In this document: in pieces, positions 35,232 through 45,608 of the stretch | Position numbering within the stretch: the first letter of the stretch is position 1 | Layout of the letters: each line of letters opens with the position of its first letter | Origin: Blastococcus sp. TBT05-19 | GTDB taxonomy: Bacteria > Actinomycetota > Actinomycetes > Mycobacteriales > Geodermatophilaceae | Assembly (NCBI RefSeq): GCF_003319095.1 | Contig: NZ_QOHI01000004.1 | Location: forward strand, 62,001-126,000 | DNA: 64,000 nucleotides | Reading direction: 5' to 3' | Notes under the pieces: generated by a model | What the model was told of the DNA's origin: nothing | What the model saw: only the letters and a program-made list of their open reading frames with translations | Databases searched by the model: none | Made by a program: the position numbers and the translations under genes

Positions 35232-35441
35232 TCACTGGCCCCCTTTTTGTACATATGCCCTCACGAAGTCCTCGGCATTCTCCTCGAGCACGTCGTCGAT
35301 CTCGTCCAGGAGAGAGTCGACGTCCTCGGTCATCTTCTCGTGGCGCTCGGCGACGTCGGAGTCGACCGAGGCCTCGATCTCCTCGTTCTCCTCGCGCGAC
35401 CGCGTCGCCTTCTGCTGTCCGCCGGTGTCCCTGGTGGCCAT
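35232..35441 (-). CDS. pup: prokaryotic ubiquitin-like protein Pup
   Basis: A 69-residue disordered protein tag. The C-terminus ends KGGQ, so it needs deamidation of the last Gln to Glu by Dop before ligation by PafA. The central helix-forming part (VDSLLDEIDDVLEENAEDFV) binds Mpa. The N-terminus (MATRDTGGQQKATRSREEN) serves as the unfolding initiator. ATG start. It is between dop and the endonuclease VII gene, all leftward. Confidence 0.96.
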   Translation of the reverse strand: MATRDTGGQQKATRSREENEEIEASVDSDVAERHEKMTEDVDSLLDEIDDVLEENAEDFVRAYVQKGGQ

Positions 35442-35557
35442 GCCTTGCCCTCCGGTCCGTGTGACTGCTGCTGATCAGGAAGCTACTCGCAGGCACCGAC
35501 ATCCGGCGTCCGCCGACCGGGTGCCGAGGACGGGCACGCGCGCTGTGGACGACGCGC

Positions 35558-37063
35558 TCAGGGGCCGGTGATCGTGTCGACGAGCTCCTGCGCGGTCGCC
35601 GACGCCTCGAACAGCGCTCCCACGTGCTCCCGCGTCCCGCGCAGCGGCTCCAGCGTCGGGATCCGCACCAGGTTCTCCCGGCCGAGGTCGAAGACCACCG
35701 AGTCCCAGGAGGCGGCGGCGATCTGCGCGGGGAACCGCCGCAGGCACTCGCCGCGGAAGAACGCGCGCGTGTCACCGGGCGGGGTGACCATTGCCGACGT
35801 CACCTCGTCGTCGCTGAGGATCCGCTGCATCGCCCCGCGGGCGACCAGCCGGTTGTAGAGCCCCTTCTCGGGCCGCACGTCGGAGTACTGCAGGTCGACC
35901 AGGCGCAGCCGCGAGTCGCCCCACTCCAGCCCGTCGCGCGACCGGTAGCCCTCCAGCAGCCGCAGCTTCGCCGGCCAGTCGAGCCGGTCGGCCAGCCGCA
36001 TCGGGTCGGCCTCCAGATCGTCGAGGACCGACGCCCACTGCCGCAGGACGTCGGCGGTCTGCTCGTCGCCCTCCCCCTGCCGCTCGACGAAGCGGACCGC
36101 TGCCTCCAGGTAGATCCGCTGCAGCTCGATGGCGGTGAGCTGCCGCCCGTCGCGCAGCCGGACCCGGTGGGTCAGCGACGGGTCGTGGCTCACCGCCTGC
36201 AGCTCCCGCACCGGCTCCTCGAGGGTCAGGTCGTTCGGGAGGGCCCGCGCCTCGATCATGGCCAGCACGAGCGACGTCGTCCCGACCTTGAGGTAGGTGG
36301 AGAGCTCGGCGAGGTTCGCGTCGCCGATGATCACGTGCAGCCGGCGGTACTTGTCGGCGTCGGCGTGCGGCTCGTCGCGGGTGTTGATGATCGGCCGCTT
36401 GAGCGTCGTCTCCAGGCCCACCTCGACCTCGAAGAAGTCCGCGCGCTGCGACAGCTGGAAGCCCGCCGTCCGGCTCTCGACGCCGATGCCGACCTTGCCC
36501 GAGCCGGCGAAGACCTGGCGGGTCACGAAGAACGGCACGAGCCCGCGGATGATGTCGACGAACGGCGTCCGCCGGTCCATCAGGTAGTTCTCGTGGGCGC
36601 CGTAGGAGGCGCCCTTGCCGTCGGTGTTGTTCTTGTAGAGCTGGATGGGGCTCGTGCCCGGGATCCCCGCCGCGCGGCGGGCCGCCTCGGCCATCACCAG
36701 CTCCCCCGCCTTGTCCCAGAGCACGATGTCGCGCGGAGACGTGACCTCCGGCGTCGAGTACTCGGGGTGGGCGTGGTCGACGTAGAGCCGGGCGCCGTTG
36801 GTCAGGATGACGTTGGCCATCCCGTGGTCCTCGTCGAGGTCGTTGTGGTCCAGCGCCTGCGCCGGGGTGAGGTCGAACCCGCGGGCGTCGCGCAGCGGCG
36901 ACTCCTCCTCGAAGTCCCACCGCGGCCGGCGCGGGGTCGGGGCCTCGGCCACCGCCCAGGCGTTCACCACCAGGCTCGACAGCGTCGTCGGGTTCGCACC
37001 CGGCTGCCCGGGCACCGACACCCCGTACTCGACCTCGGTGCCCATGACCCGCCGAACGCTCAT
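35558..37063 (-). CDS. dop: Pup deamidase/depupylase Dop
   Basis: A 501-residue enzyme homologous to PafA that deamidates Pup-Gln and can remove Pup from substrates. The N-terminal [19 protein letters not shown] motif, the [21 protein letters not shown] block and [13 protein letters not shown] are present, and the extra Dop-specific loop (residues about 40-75) distinguishes it from PafA. The start may be the ATG at 37063 or the ATG six codons later. Its first codon is 44 bp from the divergent HAD gene. Confidence 0.95.
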   Translation of the reverse strand: MSVRRVMGTEVEYGVSVPGQPGANPTTLSSLVVNAWAVAEAPTPRRPRWDFEEESPLRDARGFDLTPAQALDHNDLDEDHGMANVILTNGARLYVDHAHPEYSTPEVTSPRDIVLWDKAGELVMAEAARRAAGIPGTSPIQLYKNNTDGKGASYGAHENYLMDRRTPFVDIIRGLVPFFVTRQVFAGSGKVGIGVESRTAGFQLSQRADFFEVEVGLETTLKRPIINTRDEPHADADKYRRLHVIIGDANLAELSTYLKVGTTSLVLAMIEARALPNDLTLEEPVRELQAVSHDPSLTHRVRLRDGRQLTAIELQRIYLEAAVRFVERQGEGDEQTADVLRQWASVLDDLEADPMRLADRLDWPAKLRLLEGYRSRDGLEWGDSRLRLVDLQYSDVRPEKGLYNRLVARGAMQRILSDDEVTSAMVTPPGDTRAFFRGECLRRFPAQIAAASWDSVVFDLGRENLVRIPTLEPLRGTREHVGALFEASATAQELVDTITGP

Positions 37064-37107
37064 GACCCAACCCTAAGCGGGCCACCGACCGCCGGGAGGA
37101 TGGGCGC

Positions 37108-37965
37108 ATGACGCCGCCGCTCGGGCTCCTCCTCGACGTCGACGGGCCGGTGGCCGCCCCAGCGACGCGCACGGTGGCCCCGGCGCTGCTGGCCGACCTC
37201 GCCGCGCTGCTCGACGCCGGCATCCCCGTCGTCCTCAACACCGGCCGCTCGATCGACTTCGTCCGCGAGCACGTGCTCGGACCACTGGTCGCCGGCGGGC
37301 TGCCCGACCGGGCCCGGCTGCACGCGGTCTGCGAGAAGGGCGGTGCCTGGACGACGGCCCGCCCGACCGGTGTGGACGACGCAGGGCTCGACCTCTCGCT
37401 GCGGGTGCCCGAGGCCTGCTCCTCCCTGCTCGCCGAGCTGGCCGGCAGCTACCGCGACGCACTGTTCGTCGACGGCACGAAGCAGGTGATGGCGACCGTG
37501 GAGGCGCGCAGCGACGTGCCCCCTGCGCACTACCGGGAGAGGCAGCGCGCCTTCGACGCCGAGCTGCTGGCCGGGCTGACCGCCGCCGGCCTCGGTGTGC
37601 AGCTGGGCGAGGAGCGTGTCCCGGACGACGCCGGGCGCACCCCGTGGCGCATCGACCCGTCGGTCATCGCCACCGACGTCGAGGCGAGCGTCTCCGGCAA
37701 GGCGCTCGGCGCCCGGCGCGCGCTGGAGCTGCTCGCGGACGACGGCCCGTTGCCGACCGCCTGGCACACGGTCGGCGACTCCCGCTCGGACTACGCCATG
37801 GCCGACCAGCTGCACGAGCTGGGCCATGCGGTGACCCACGTCGACGTGGCCCCGCTCCCCCCGCTGCGCGACCGCCCCTATCCCGTCGTCACGGTGCCCG
37901 GGCTGGCCGACGCCGACGCCGGAGCCGCCCATCTGCGCTCGGTCCTCGCCGGCCTCCCCCGCTGA
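37108..37965 (+). CDS. HAD-superfamily phosphatase (type IIB)
   Basis: A 285-residue cytoplasmic HAD hydrolase of the Cof/sucrose-6-phosphate phosphatase style. Motif I is LLDVDGPV, motif II is NTGRS, motif III/IV is the C-terminal SGKALGARRALELL...GDSRSDYAMAD. The cap is inserted between motifs II and III. Substrate unknown, perhaps a sugar phosphate. The ribosome site GGGAGGA is 7 bp before the ATG. It lies divergently beside dop and ends at a terminator shared with mpa. Confidence 0.85.
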   Translation: MTPPLGLLLDVDGPVAAPATRTVAPALLADLAALLDAGIPVVLNTGRSIDFVREHVLGPLVAGGLPDRARLHAVCEKGGAWTTARPTGVDDAGLDLSLRVPEACSSLLAELAGSYRDALFVDGTKQVMATVEARSDVPPAHYRERQRAFDAELLAGLTAAGLGVQLGEERVPDDAGRTPWRIDPSVIATDVEASVSGKALGARRALELLADDGPLPTAWHTVGDSRSDYAMADQLHELGHAVTHVDVAPLPPLRDRPYPVVTVPGLADADAGAAHLRSVLAGLPR

Positions 37966-37972
37966 CGTCGAG

Positions 37973-38004
37973 GGCCCGGCGCCGCAGGGGTGCGGTGCCG
38001 GGCC
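37973..38004. terminator. bidirectional terminator between HAD gene and mpa
   Basis: GGCCCGGCGCCGCA (37973-37986) pairs with TGCGGTGCCGGGCC (37991-38004) with one G-T pair and a GGGG loop. It lies 7 bp past the HAD stop and 10 bp past the convergent mpa stop, so it can serve both transcripts. Confidence 0.85.
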
Positions 38005-38014
38005 TCCGATCGGG

Positions 38015-39793
38015 TCAGAGGTACTGGCCGGTGTTCGTGGCCGTGTCGATCGCGCGGCCGGACTCGTTGCCCTTGCCGCTGATGAGCGTGCGGATGTAGA
38101 CGATCCGCTCGCCCTTCTTGCCCGAGATCCGCGCCCAGTCGTCGGGGTTGGTCGTGTTGGGCAGGTCCTCGTTCTCCTTGAACTCGTCCACGCACGCCTG
38201 CATGAGGTGGCCGACCCGCAGACCCGACGTCCCGGTCTCCAGGTGCTCCTTGATCGCCATCTTCTTGCCGCGGTCGACGATGTTCTGCAGCATCGCGCCG
38301 GAGTTGAAGTCCTTGAAGTACAGGACCTCCTTGTCACCGTTGGCGTAGGTGACCTCGAGGAAGCGGTTCTCCTCGCTCTCGGTGTACATGCGCTCGACGG
38401 TCCGCTGGATCATCCCGGCGATCGTGGCTTCGCGGCTGCCGCCGTTCTCGGCCAGGTCGTCGGCGTTGATCGGCAGCGACGTCGTCAGGTACTTGCTGAA
38501 GATGTCGCGGGCCGCCTCGGCATCCGGGCGCTCGATCTTGATCTTCACGTCGAGCCGGCCGGGCCGCAGGATCGCCGGGTCGATCATGTCCTCGCGGTTG
38601 GAGGCGCCGATGACGATGACGTTCTCCAGGCCCTCGACGCCGTCGATCTCGCTGAGCAGCTGCGGCACGATCGTCGACTCGACGTCGGAGGACACCCCCG
38701 AACCACGGGTGCGGAAGATCGAGTCCATCTCGTCGAAGAAGACGATGACCGGCGTGCCCTCGCTGGCCTTCTCGCGCGCCCGCTGGAACACCAGGCGGAT
38801 GTGCCGCTCGGTCTCGCCGACGTACTTGTTGAGCAGCTCGGGGCCCTTGATGTTGAGGAAGTAGGACTTCCCCTGGCTGGTGTCGTCGTCGCCGCGGACG
38901 GCCGCCACCTTCTTGGCCAGCGAGTTCGCGACCGCCTTGGCGATCAGCGTCTTGCCGCAGCCGGGCGGGCCGTACAGCAGGATGCCCTTCGGCGGGCGCA
39001 GCTCGTACTCGCGGAACAGGTCGGCGTGCAGGAACGGCAGCTCGACGGCGTCGCGGATCTGCTCGATCTGCCGCGACAGGCCCCCGATGTCCTCGTAGTC
39101 GATGTCGGGGACCTCTTCGAGGACGAGCTCCTCGACCTCGCTCTTGGGGATGCGCTCGTAGACGTAGCCCGAGCGGCTGTCCAGCAGCAGCGAGTCGCCG
39201 ACGCGCAGCGGCTGGTCGGTGAGCGAGTCGGCGAGGTAGACCACGCGCTCCTCGTCGGTGTGCCCGATGACCAGCGCACGCCGGGTGACGCCGTCGACCG
39301 GCTCGAGCAGCTCCTTGAGCATGACGACGTCGCCCTGGCGCTCGAAAGACCGCGCCTCGACGACGTTCATCGCCTCGTTGAGCATGACCTCCTGGCCGAC
39401 CCGCAGCTCCGCCACCTCGACGTTCGGGGAGACCGAGACCCGCAGCTTGCGGCCGCCGGTGAAGACGTCGACGGTGCCGTCGTCGTACCGGGTGAGGAAG
39501 ACGCCGTAGCCCGACGGCGGCTGGCCGAGCCGGTCGACCTCCTCCTTGAGGGTCACCAGCTGCTCGCGGGCCTCCCGCAGCGTGCTGGCCAGCTTGTCGT
39601 TGCGCTCGGACAGGAACGCCGCGCGCCCCTCCGCCTCGCCGATGCGCTCCTCCAGCGCGCGCACCTGGCGCGGGCTGTCCGCCACCTTGCGGCGGAGCAG
39701 TCCGATCTCCTCCTCGAGGTAGGAGATCTGGGTGAGCAGCGCAGCGACGTCACGCTCGCGCCGCGCGTTCGTCTCGTCCGGACCCAGGCCCAT
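38015..39793 (-). CDS. mpa: proteasomal AAA ATPase Mpa/ARC
   Basis: A 592-residue AAA+ unfoldase. An N-terminal coiled coil (about residues 12-90) binds Pup; an OB-fold tandem follows; the AAA module has Walker A GPPGCGKT at 275-282 and Walker [10 protein letters not shown] at 349-357, with an arginine finger region after. The C-terminal GQYL tail is the gate-opening motif that docks on PrcA. It feeds pupylated proteins into PrcAB. ATG start; trmI ends 104 bp upstream. Confidence 0.96.
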   Translation of the reverse strand: MGLGPDETNARRERDVAALLTQISYLEEEIGLLRRKVADSPRQVRALEERIGEAEGRAAFLSERNDKLASTLREAREQLVTLKEEVDRLGQPPSGYGVFLTRYDDGTVDVFTGGRKLRVSVSPNVEVAELRVGQEVMLNEAMNVVEARSFERQGDVVMLKELLEPVDGVTRRALVIGHTDEERVVYLADSLTDQPLRVGDSLLLDSRSGYVYERIPKSEVEELVLEEVPDIDYEDIGGLSRQIEQIRDAVELPFLHADLFREYELRPPKGILLYGPPGCGKTLIAKAVANSLAKKVAAVRGDDDTSQGKSYFLNIKGPELLNKYVGETERHIRLVFQRAREKASEGTPVIVFFDEMDSIFRTRGSGVSSDVESTIVPQLLSEIDGVEGLENVIVIGASNREDMIDPAILRPGRLDVKIKIERPDAEAARDIFSKYLTTSLPINADDLAENGGSREATIAGMIQRTVERMYTESEENRFLEVTYANGDKEVLYFKDFNSGAMLQNIVDRGKKMAIKEHLETGTSGLRVGHLMQACVDEFKENEDLPNTTNPDDWARISGKKGERIVYIRTLISGKGNESGRAIDTATNTGQYL

Positions 39794-39897
39794 CGCGCAC
39801 CTCCGCACTTCCGGGGAGCCAGGACGCAAATCTATACACGCGGAACGACAGTTCGCCGTCGCCTCGCCAAGGCCCGGACGGGGTGCTAGTGGGCCTC

Positions 39898-40851
<954 letters not shown>

Positions 40852-40939
40852 TCAGCGTACGGACGGTGCCGGTGTGACCCGGAACGCCGATCGGCGCGGG
40901 CGCTCGGAACTGTCGGAGGGGCGACCTAGCCTCGGACCC

Positions 40940-41893
40940 ATGACGGCGATGGTGCAGACCGAACCCCGGGCCGACGCCTCCGCGGCAGCGGTCGCTCCGC
41001 CGGTCGAGGAGACCGCGGCGCCCCGTCGTCCCTCGCTGTCCCCCAGCCGCGCGGCGGACTTCAAGACCTGCCCGCTGCTCTACCGCTTCCGCACCATCGA
41101 CCGGCTGCCCGAGAAGAAGAGCCTGGCGGCCGTGCGCGGCACGCTCGTGCACTCCGTCCTGGAGCGGCTGTACGACCTGCCGCCCGCCCAGCGGACCCCC
41201 GAGGGGGCCCTGGAGCTGCTGGAGCCGGCCTGGTCCGAGCTGCGCGAGGAACCGGGCATCGCCGAGCTGTTCCAGGTCGCCGACGACGCCGGCGCGGAGA
41301 CCGACGTCAACGCGCCGGAGTCGGTTGAGGCGTGGCTGGCCTCGGCCGGGAAGCTGGTCGAGAAGTACTTCACCCTGGAGGACCCCCGCCGCCTGCAGCC
41401 CGAGGCGCGGGAGGAGCTCGTCGAGGTCACGCTGCCCGACGGGCTGCTGCTGCGCGGCTACGTGGACCGGCTCGACGTCGCCCCGAACGGCGCGCTGCGG
41501 GTGGTCGACTACAAGACCGGCTCGATGCCGCGCGAGGCGTTCGAGTCCAAGGCGCTGTTCCAGATGAAGTTCTACGCGCTGGTGCTCTGGCGCACCCGCG
41601 GCGTGGTCGCCGCGCAGCTCAAGCTGATCTACCTCGGCGGCAGCGGTGACGCGTTGACCTACGCCCCGGAGGAAGCCGAGCTGGTCCGCTTCGAGCGGAC
41701 GCTGCTGGCGATCTGGTCGGCCATCGAGCGGGCCGTGGAGACCGGTGAGTTCCGGCCCAACAAGACGCGGCTCTGCGGTTGGTGCGACCACCAGGCGCTG
41801 TGCCCGGAGTTCGGCGGCACTCCCCCGCCGTTCCCCGCCGAGGCAGCCGCGGCGGCCGGCTGGCGCACCACGCTGCCGGTCTCGCCGGACTGA
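40940..41893 (+). CDS. RecB-family PD-(D/E)XK exonuclease with Fe-S cluster
   Basis: A 317-residue nuclease related to the Cas4/AddB group. The N-terminal [19 protein letters not shown] carries the first cluster cysteine, the nuclease motifs are [18 protein letters not shown] and VVDYKTG, and the C-terminal [13 protein letters not shown] gives the other three Cys of a 4Fe-4S cluster. It would cut single-stranded DNA ends. ATG start; it is divergent from trmI. Rv2119 is its positional counterpart. Confidence 0.92.
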   Translation: MTAMVQTEPRADASAAAVAPPVEETAAPRRPSLSPSRAADFKTCPLLYRFRTIDRLPEKKSLAAVRGTLVHSVLERLYDLPPAQRTPEGALELLEPAWSELREEPGIAELFQVADDAGAETDVNAPESVEAWLASAGKLVEKYFTLEDPRRLQPEAREELVEVTLPDGLLLRGYVDRLDVAPNGALRVVDYKTGSMPREAFESKALFQMKFYALVLWRTRGVVAAQLKLIYLGGSGDALTYAPEEAELVRFERTLLAIWSAIERAVETGEFRPNKTRLCGWCDHQALCPEFGGTPPPFPAEAAAAAGWRTTLPVSPD

Positions 41894-41963
41894 CGGGGCC
41901 GCTGCGGCCCGGGCGCGCGTCGATGCCGCCTGGACCACCAGCGCCTGGGACACACTCCGCACC

Positions 41964-42494
41964 ATGTGCGTCGCGGAACGCCTCGCCGTCCTGACCGCAG
42001 TGGACACGGCCCTCGCCGACCTGCCGCGACTGATCGCCGTGCTGTCCGACGCCGAGGACGACGCCGACGCGCTGCGGCGGCTGGGCCACGCCTACGACCT
42101 CACCGAGGTCCAGGCCCAGGCGGTGCTCGACGGCCAGTTCCTCCTGCTGTCCCGCCGCCACCGCGCCCGGCGCGCCGCCGAGATCCAGGCGCTGACCGAG
42201 GGGCTCGCCGGCGTGTGGGACCCGCCGCTGCACGTCCAGGCGGTCGTGCACTCCCCCACCGACGTCCGCGTCGTCCTCGCCGACGAGGAGCACCGGGTCC
42301 GCGGCACCGACCTGGAGGACTCACTGGACCGCCTCGTGCAGCTGGTCCGCGAGCGGCTGGCCGGCCCGCGCCGCCGCCGGGTCGTGATCACCACCGGCCT
42401 GGTCGACGGGCCGGTGCGCATCGAGCTGGACCCCACGGGGAACGTGCGATTCCGGCACGCCGACGAGGAGCCGGGGCCGGTCGTCAGCCCGTGA
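41964..42494 (+). CDS. GyrA-like coiled-coil fragment protein
   Basis: A 176-residue protein. Residues 1-80 match the coiled-coil region of DNA gyrase subunit [23 protein letters not shown] is like the GyrA helix, then [16 protein letters not shown], where GyrA has the LSEIQAQAILDMRLQ motif. It lacks the winged-helix domain with the catalytic Tyr and the beta-pinwheel, so it cannot cleave DNA by itself. The C-terminal half is a beta-rich tail. Its role might be regulation of gyrase, or it may be a free-standing relic. Convergent 11-bp overlap with the DinB-like gene. Confidence 0.75.
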   Translation: MCVAERLAVLTAVDTALADLPRLIAVLSDAEDDADALRRLGHAYDLTEVQAQAVLDGQFLLLSRRHRARRAAEIQALTEGLAGVWDPPLHVQAVVHSPTDVRVVLADEEHRVRGTDLEDSLDRLVQLVRERLAGPRRRRVVITTGLVDGPVRIELDPTGNVRFRHADEEPGPVVSP

Positions 42495-42960
42495 CGCCGT
42501 CCAGCAGCTCCCGGGTGGCGTCGGCGTGGCCGGCGTGCCGGGCGGTCTCCTCGACGAGGTGGATCAGCACCCACCGGAGGTCGCGGCCGCTGTCGTCACG
42601 GGCCGGCGCGGTGATCGGCAGTAACCGCACCACCCGTTCCGTCGTGCGCGCCCGCTCCCGGTAGGCGGCCACCACGCCGGCGACGGTCAGCTCCGGGCCC
42701 GGCGCGAACTCCGCCTCGCTGCGGCTCGTGGCGCCACCCAGCATGGTGCCCTCGATCCAGCGCCACTCCACGTGCGTGAGGTGGTGGACGATGCCGAGCA
42801 GCGGGATGAGCTTCCCGTCGGGCCGCCACCGCGCCCGCTCCTCGTCGAGGTCCTCCACCTTCCGGAGCACCGACGTGCGCAGGTGGTCCAGCCACGCCAG
42901 CAGCAGCTCGCGCTCGTCGGCGAGCGGCGCGGGGTCCGGCAGGTCCTTGAGGACGGGCAT
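42484..42960 (-). CDS. DinB-like (DUF664) metal-binding protein
   Basis: A 158-residue four-helix bundle of the DinB/MST-like group. The three His of the metal site are visible (GIVHHLTHVEWRW, LIHLVEETARHAGHADATRE). These proteins may be mycothiol-dependent transferases, and mycothiol genes are present at 55611-57656, but the substrate is unknown. ATG start. Its 3' end overlaps the GyrA-like gene by 11 bp. Confidence 0.85.
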   Translation of the reverse strand: MPVLKDLPDPAPLADERELLLAWLDHLRTSVLRKVEDLDEERARWRPDGKLIPLLGIVHHLTHVEWRWIEGTMLGGATSRSEAEFAPGPELTVAGVVAAYRERARTTERVVRLLPITAPARDDSGRDLRWVLIHLVEETARHAGHADATRELLDGVTG

Positions 42961-42990
42961 GCCCGGAGGCTAGCCACGGCTCCCGACGGT

Positions 42991-43692
42991 TCAGGCCGGC
43001 GCGGAGACGCCGTCGCCCGCCGCCCGCACGTCGGCCAGCTCGGCCAGCCCGACGCCGGCGAGCGTCTCCCGCAGCGTCAGCCCCGGTGCCGGCGGCACCG
43101 GCTGCAGCGCGGGCACCCCGAGCACCGCCATCCCCGCGGCCAGCCCGGAGGTGACGCCCACGAGGGAGTCCTCGACGACGACGCAGGACGACGGCTCCAC
43201 GCCGAGCGCGGCGGCCGCCTGCAGGTAGGGCGCGGGGTCGGGCTTGCGCGCCGCGACCTCGTCGCCGCAGACGGTCAGGTCGAACGGGTCGCCCCCGAGA
43301 TCGGCGGTGATGCTGTCGAGCACGATGTCGGCCAGCCGGCGCGGCGTCGTCGTCACCAGCGCGGTGCTGAGCCCTGCCTCGCGGACCGACTCCAGCAGCT
43401 CGCGCGCGCCCGGCCGCCAGGGGATGCCGGTGGCCATCAGCTCGCCCGCCCGGTCCTCCACCCAGCGGGCGTCGGCGAGCAGCTGCTCCTCGGTGCGCTC
43501 GACGCCCAGATCGGCGTAGAGGACCTCCATCGAGCGGCGCATGGACGTCCCCACCGTCGCGGCCCGCGCCTCGGGCGACATGACGCCGCCCAGGGAGCCG
43601 GCCAGCTCGAACATCGCCTCGCCCCAGTACTCCTCGGTCTGGACGAGGGTGCCGTCCATGTCGAACAGGACGGCGGCGAGATCGGACGGCAT
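42991..43692 (-). CDS. HAD-family hydrolase (beta-phosphoglucomutase-like)
   Basis: A 233-residue HAD phosphatase. Motif I is LFDMDGTLV, motif II is LVTTTP, motif III is RKPDPAPYL and motif IV is VVVEDSLVGV. The small alpha-helical C1 cap between motifs I and II is of the beta-PGM/phosphonatase type. It dephosphorylates an unknown metabolite. ATG start. The following DinB-like gene is on the same strand after 30 bp. Confidence 0.9.
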   Translation of the reverse strand: MPSDLAAVLFDMDGTLVQTEEYWGEAMFELAGSLGGVMSPEARAATVGTSMRRSMEVLYADLGVERTEEQLLADARWVEDRAGELMATGIPWRPGARELLESVREAGLSTALVTTTPRRLADIVLDSITADLGGDPFDLTVCGDEVAARKPDPAPYLQAAAALGVEPSSCVVVEDSLVGVTSGLAAGMAVLGVPALQPVPPAPGLTLRETLAGVGLAELADVRAAGDGVSAPA

Positions 43693-43853
43693 GTGGACGG
43701 CTGTTCCCTCTGGTCGTGGCCCCCCGGTCGGCGGGTGGACTCCGGCTCCGAGTGTCCCAGCCGGGACACCGCGCCTCCCTCGTCGGGGGTAGGTCGCGGG
43801 AAAGGTGCTGCCCGTCCCTTGAGCATCTGCTAACCCGCGACGATGACCGGCGG

Positions 43854-44828
43854 GTGAGGACTTCCACGGCAGAGCCGGTGGTGCGCGACCTCGCCTCTCC
43901 GCGGGCGATGGCGCACACGCTGGCGCTGTTCTTCGTCGCCGGTGGCGCCGCGGCCGTGCTGGCCGCCGGTGGCGGGGCCGACCAGCCGGGGCGCCGGTGG
44001 GTCGTCGCCGGGGCCGGCCTGCTGGCGCTGACGGTCGGCTCGGCGCTGTTCCGCTGGGGCGTCGCCCTCCCCCGCGTGGTCCTCGGCGGCCTCGTCACGG
44101 TGGGCTGCGCGCTGATCAGCCTCGTCGTCCTCGTCAGCCCCGACCCGACCACCGCCGTGGTCTGCGCGTCGATCAGCGCCTTCGTGGGCGTCATGGCCTG
44201 CTTCTTCGCCGACCACCGGGTCGCGGTCGGCCACGTGGTCACCGCCGTCGGCGGCACCTCCGCGGCGCTGCTGCTGCGCGGTGACGCGCCGGCCGCCTGC
44301 GCCGGTGCGCTGGCGGTCGTCGTCGTCACCCTCGCCGTCGTCACCCGGACCCTGGTCCTGCGGGCCTCGGACGCCGGCTCCGACGCCCTCACGGGCCTGG
44401 CCAACCGGCGCGGGTTCGACGAGGCGCTCGACGAGCACACGCGGCGTTCCGACGTCAGGTTGGCGGCGGGCCTGCTGGACCTCGACCACTTCAAGCAGAT
44501 CAACGACACCGACGGTCACGAGGCCGGGGACCGGCTGCTGCGCCGGGTCGCCGACTGCTGGCGGCAGGCGCTGCCCACCGGGGCGATGCTCGCCCGGCAC
44601 GGCGGCGACGAGTTCGCCCTGCTGATGCCGGGGCTGTCCGGCCCGGAGGCGCTGGCCCTGGTCCAGCACCTCTGCTCCCTGGTGCCCGACGTCAGCGTCT
44701 CCGCCGGCGTCACCGAGCGCTGCTCCGGCGACACCGCCGCGCAGCTGATGCGCCGCGCCGACCTGGCGCTCTACCAGGTCAAGGCGGCAGGCCGCGGCGC
44801 GGCGGCGCTGCACACGGCCGACGCCTGA
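43854..44828 (+). CDS. membrane-bound diguanylate cyclase (GGDEF)
   Basis: A 324-residue protein. Residues 15-165 hold six hydrophobic segments; the C-terminal GGDEF domain starts SDALTGLANRRGFDE, keeps the metal-binding LLDLDHFKQINDTDGH and the catalytic HGGDEFALL. No RxxD inhibition site stands in front of the GGDEF loop, so product inhibition is unlikely. It makes c-di-GMP at the membrane. GTG start chosen for frame and composition; no strong ribosome site. Convergent with the sortase gene. Confidence 0.88.
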   Translation: MRTSTAEPVVRDLASPRAMAHTLALFFVAGGAAAVLAAGGGADQPGRRWVVAGAGLLALTVGSALFRWGVALPRVVLGGLVTVGCALISLVVLVSPDPTTAVVCASISAFVGVMACFFADHRVAVGHVVTAVGGTSAALLLRGDAPAACAGALAVVVVTLAVVTRTLVLRASDAGSDALTGLANRRGFDEALDEHTRRSDVRLAAGLLDLDHFKQINDTDGHEAGDRLLRRVADCWRQALPTGAMLARHGGDEFALLMPGLSGPEALALVQHLCSLVPDVSVSAGVTERCSGDTAAQLMRRADLALYQVKAAGRGAAALHTADA

Positions 44829-44832
44829 CCGG

Positions 44833-45522
44833 TCAGGCCGCGCGCGTGTCCACGAGCCGCGCGAAGGCGATGACGTTGTCCTCGTAGCTGCGGGCACCGG
44901 AGTCGAAGTCGCCGCCGCAGGTGATCAGCCGCAGCTGCGCGTCGTCGGTGTTGCCGTAGACCTCGATGGTCGGGAACTCGTCCTTGGGGTGGCGTTCCAC
45001 CCGGTCGACGGCGAACACCGCCACGGTGCCGTCGGCGCGGGTCACCGTCACCTCGGCACCGGGCTCGAGGGCGCCGAGGTCGAAGAAGATGCCGGGTCCG
45101 TGCTCGGCAGAGTCGACGTGCCCGAGGATCGCCGAGGGGCCGACGGCTCCCGGCGCGGGGCCGCGCTCGTACCAGCCGGCCTGGTCGTCGGGTCCCAGGG
45201 GCGGGACCTCGACGGTGCCGTCGTCGTTGAGCCCGAGCCGCAGCAGGTCGCTGGTCACCCCGATGGACGGGATGCCGATCGAGACCGGCTCGGCCACCTG
45301 GTCCTGCGGGGGTGCCGCCTCATCCGCCGGCTCCTCGCTCGGAGATGGGCCGGCGGGCACGCGGTCGACGGGCGTCTCGCTGCCGGTCGCCGCCGCAGGC
45401 CGCGGGGCCTCCTGCTGCCCGGTCACGGCGACCGCGACGGCGACCACCGCCACGAGGACGAGGGCGACGGCCAGCGCCGCCCAGGTACGGGCGCTCGGGC
45501 GTCGGCCGGTCTGCTCGGTCAC
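44833..45522 (-). CDS. class F-like sortase
   Basis: A 229-residue sortase. One N-terminal membrane helix (residues 12-34), then an acidic/Pro-rich linker and the beta barrel. Catalytic His135 is in ILGHVDSAEHGPG, Cys202 in LITCGGDFD, Arg211 in ARSYEDNVIAFA, as in class E/F sortases. It would attach surface proteins to the cell wall. The GTG at 45522 has GGAAGGA ideally spaced; a longer frame upstream is Pro/Thr-rich and overlaps a terminator. The neighbouring CHRD protein is the likely substrate. Confidence 0.88.
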   Translation of the reverse strand: MTEQTGRRPSARTWAALAVALVLVAVVAVAVAVTGQQEAPRPAAATGSETPVDRVPAGPSPSEEPADEAAPPQDQVAEPVSIGIPSIGVTSDLLRLGLNDDGTVEVPPLGPDDQAGWYERGPAPGAVGPSAILGHVDSAEHGPGIFFDLGALEPGAEVTVTRADGTVAVFAVDRVERHPKDEFPTIEVYGNTDDAQLRLITCGGDFDSGARSYEDNVIAFARLVDTRAA

Positions 45523-45562
45523 AGCGGTCCTTCCGGGGTGTTCCGGGGTGGGGGTGCGGGTC

Positions 45563-45600
45563 GGGGTCGTGCGGGAGGGAGATCCCTCCCGCACGACCCC
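45563..45600. terminator. terminator after the CHRD protein gene
   Basis: Perfect 18-bp arms (45563-45580 and 45583-45600, GGGGTCGTGCGGGAGGGA and its complement) with a 2-nt spacer. It lies just past the CHRD gene stop (leftward) and before the sortase start, so it would limit read-through into the sortase gene and allow separate expression levels. Confidence 0.85.
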
Positions 45601-45608
45601 GTGCCGGA

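Noticed and set aside
44823-44836. TGACCGGTCA palindrome at the junction of the GGDEF and sortase genes, also near 13274-13283
   Set aside because: It is formed by two convergent stop codons with a CCGG between them and is too short to be a terminator or site-specific signal.
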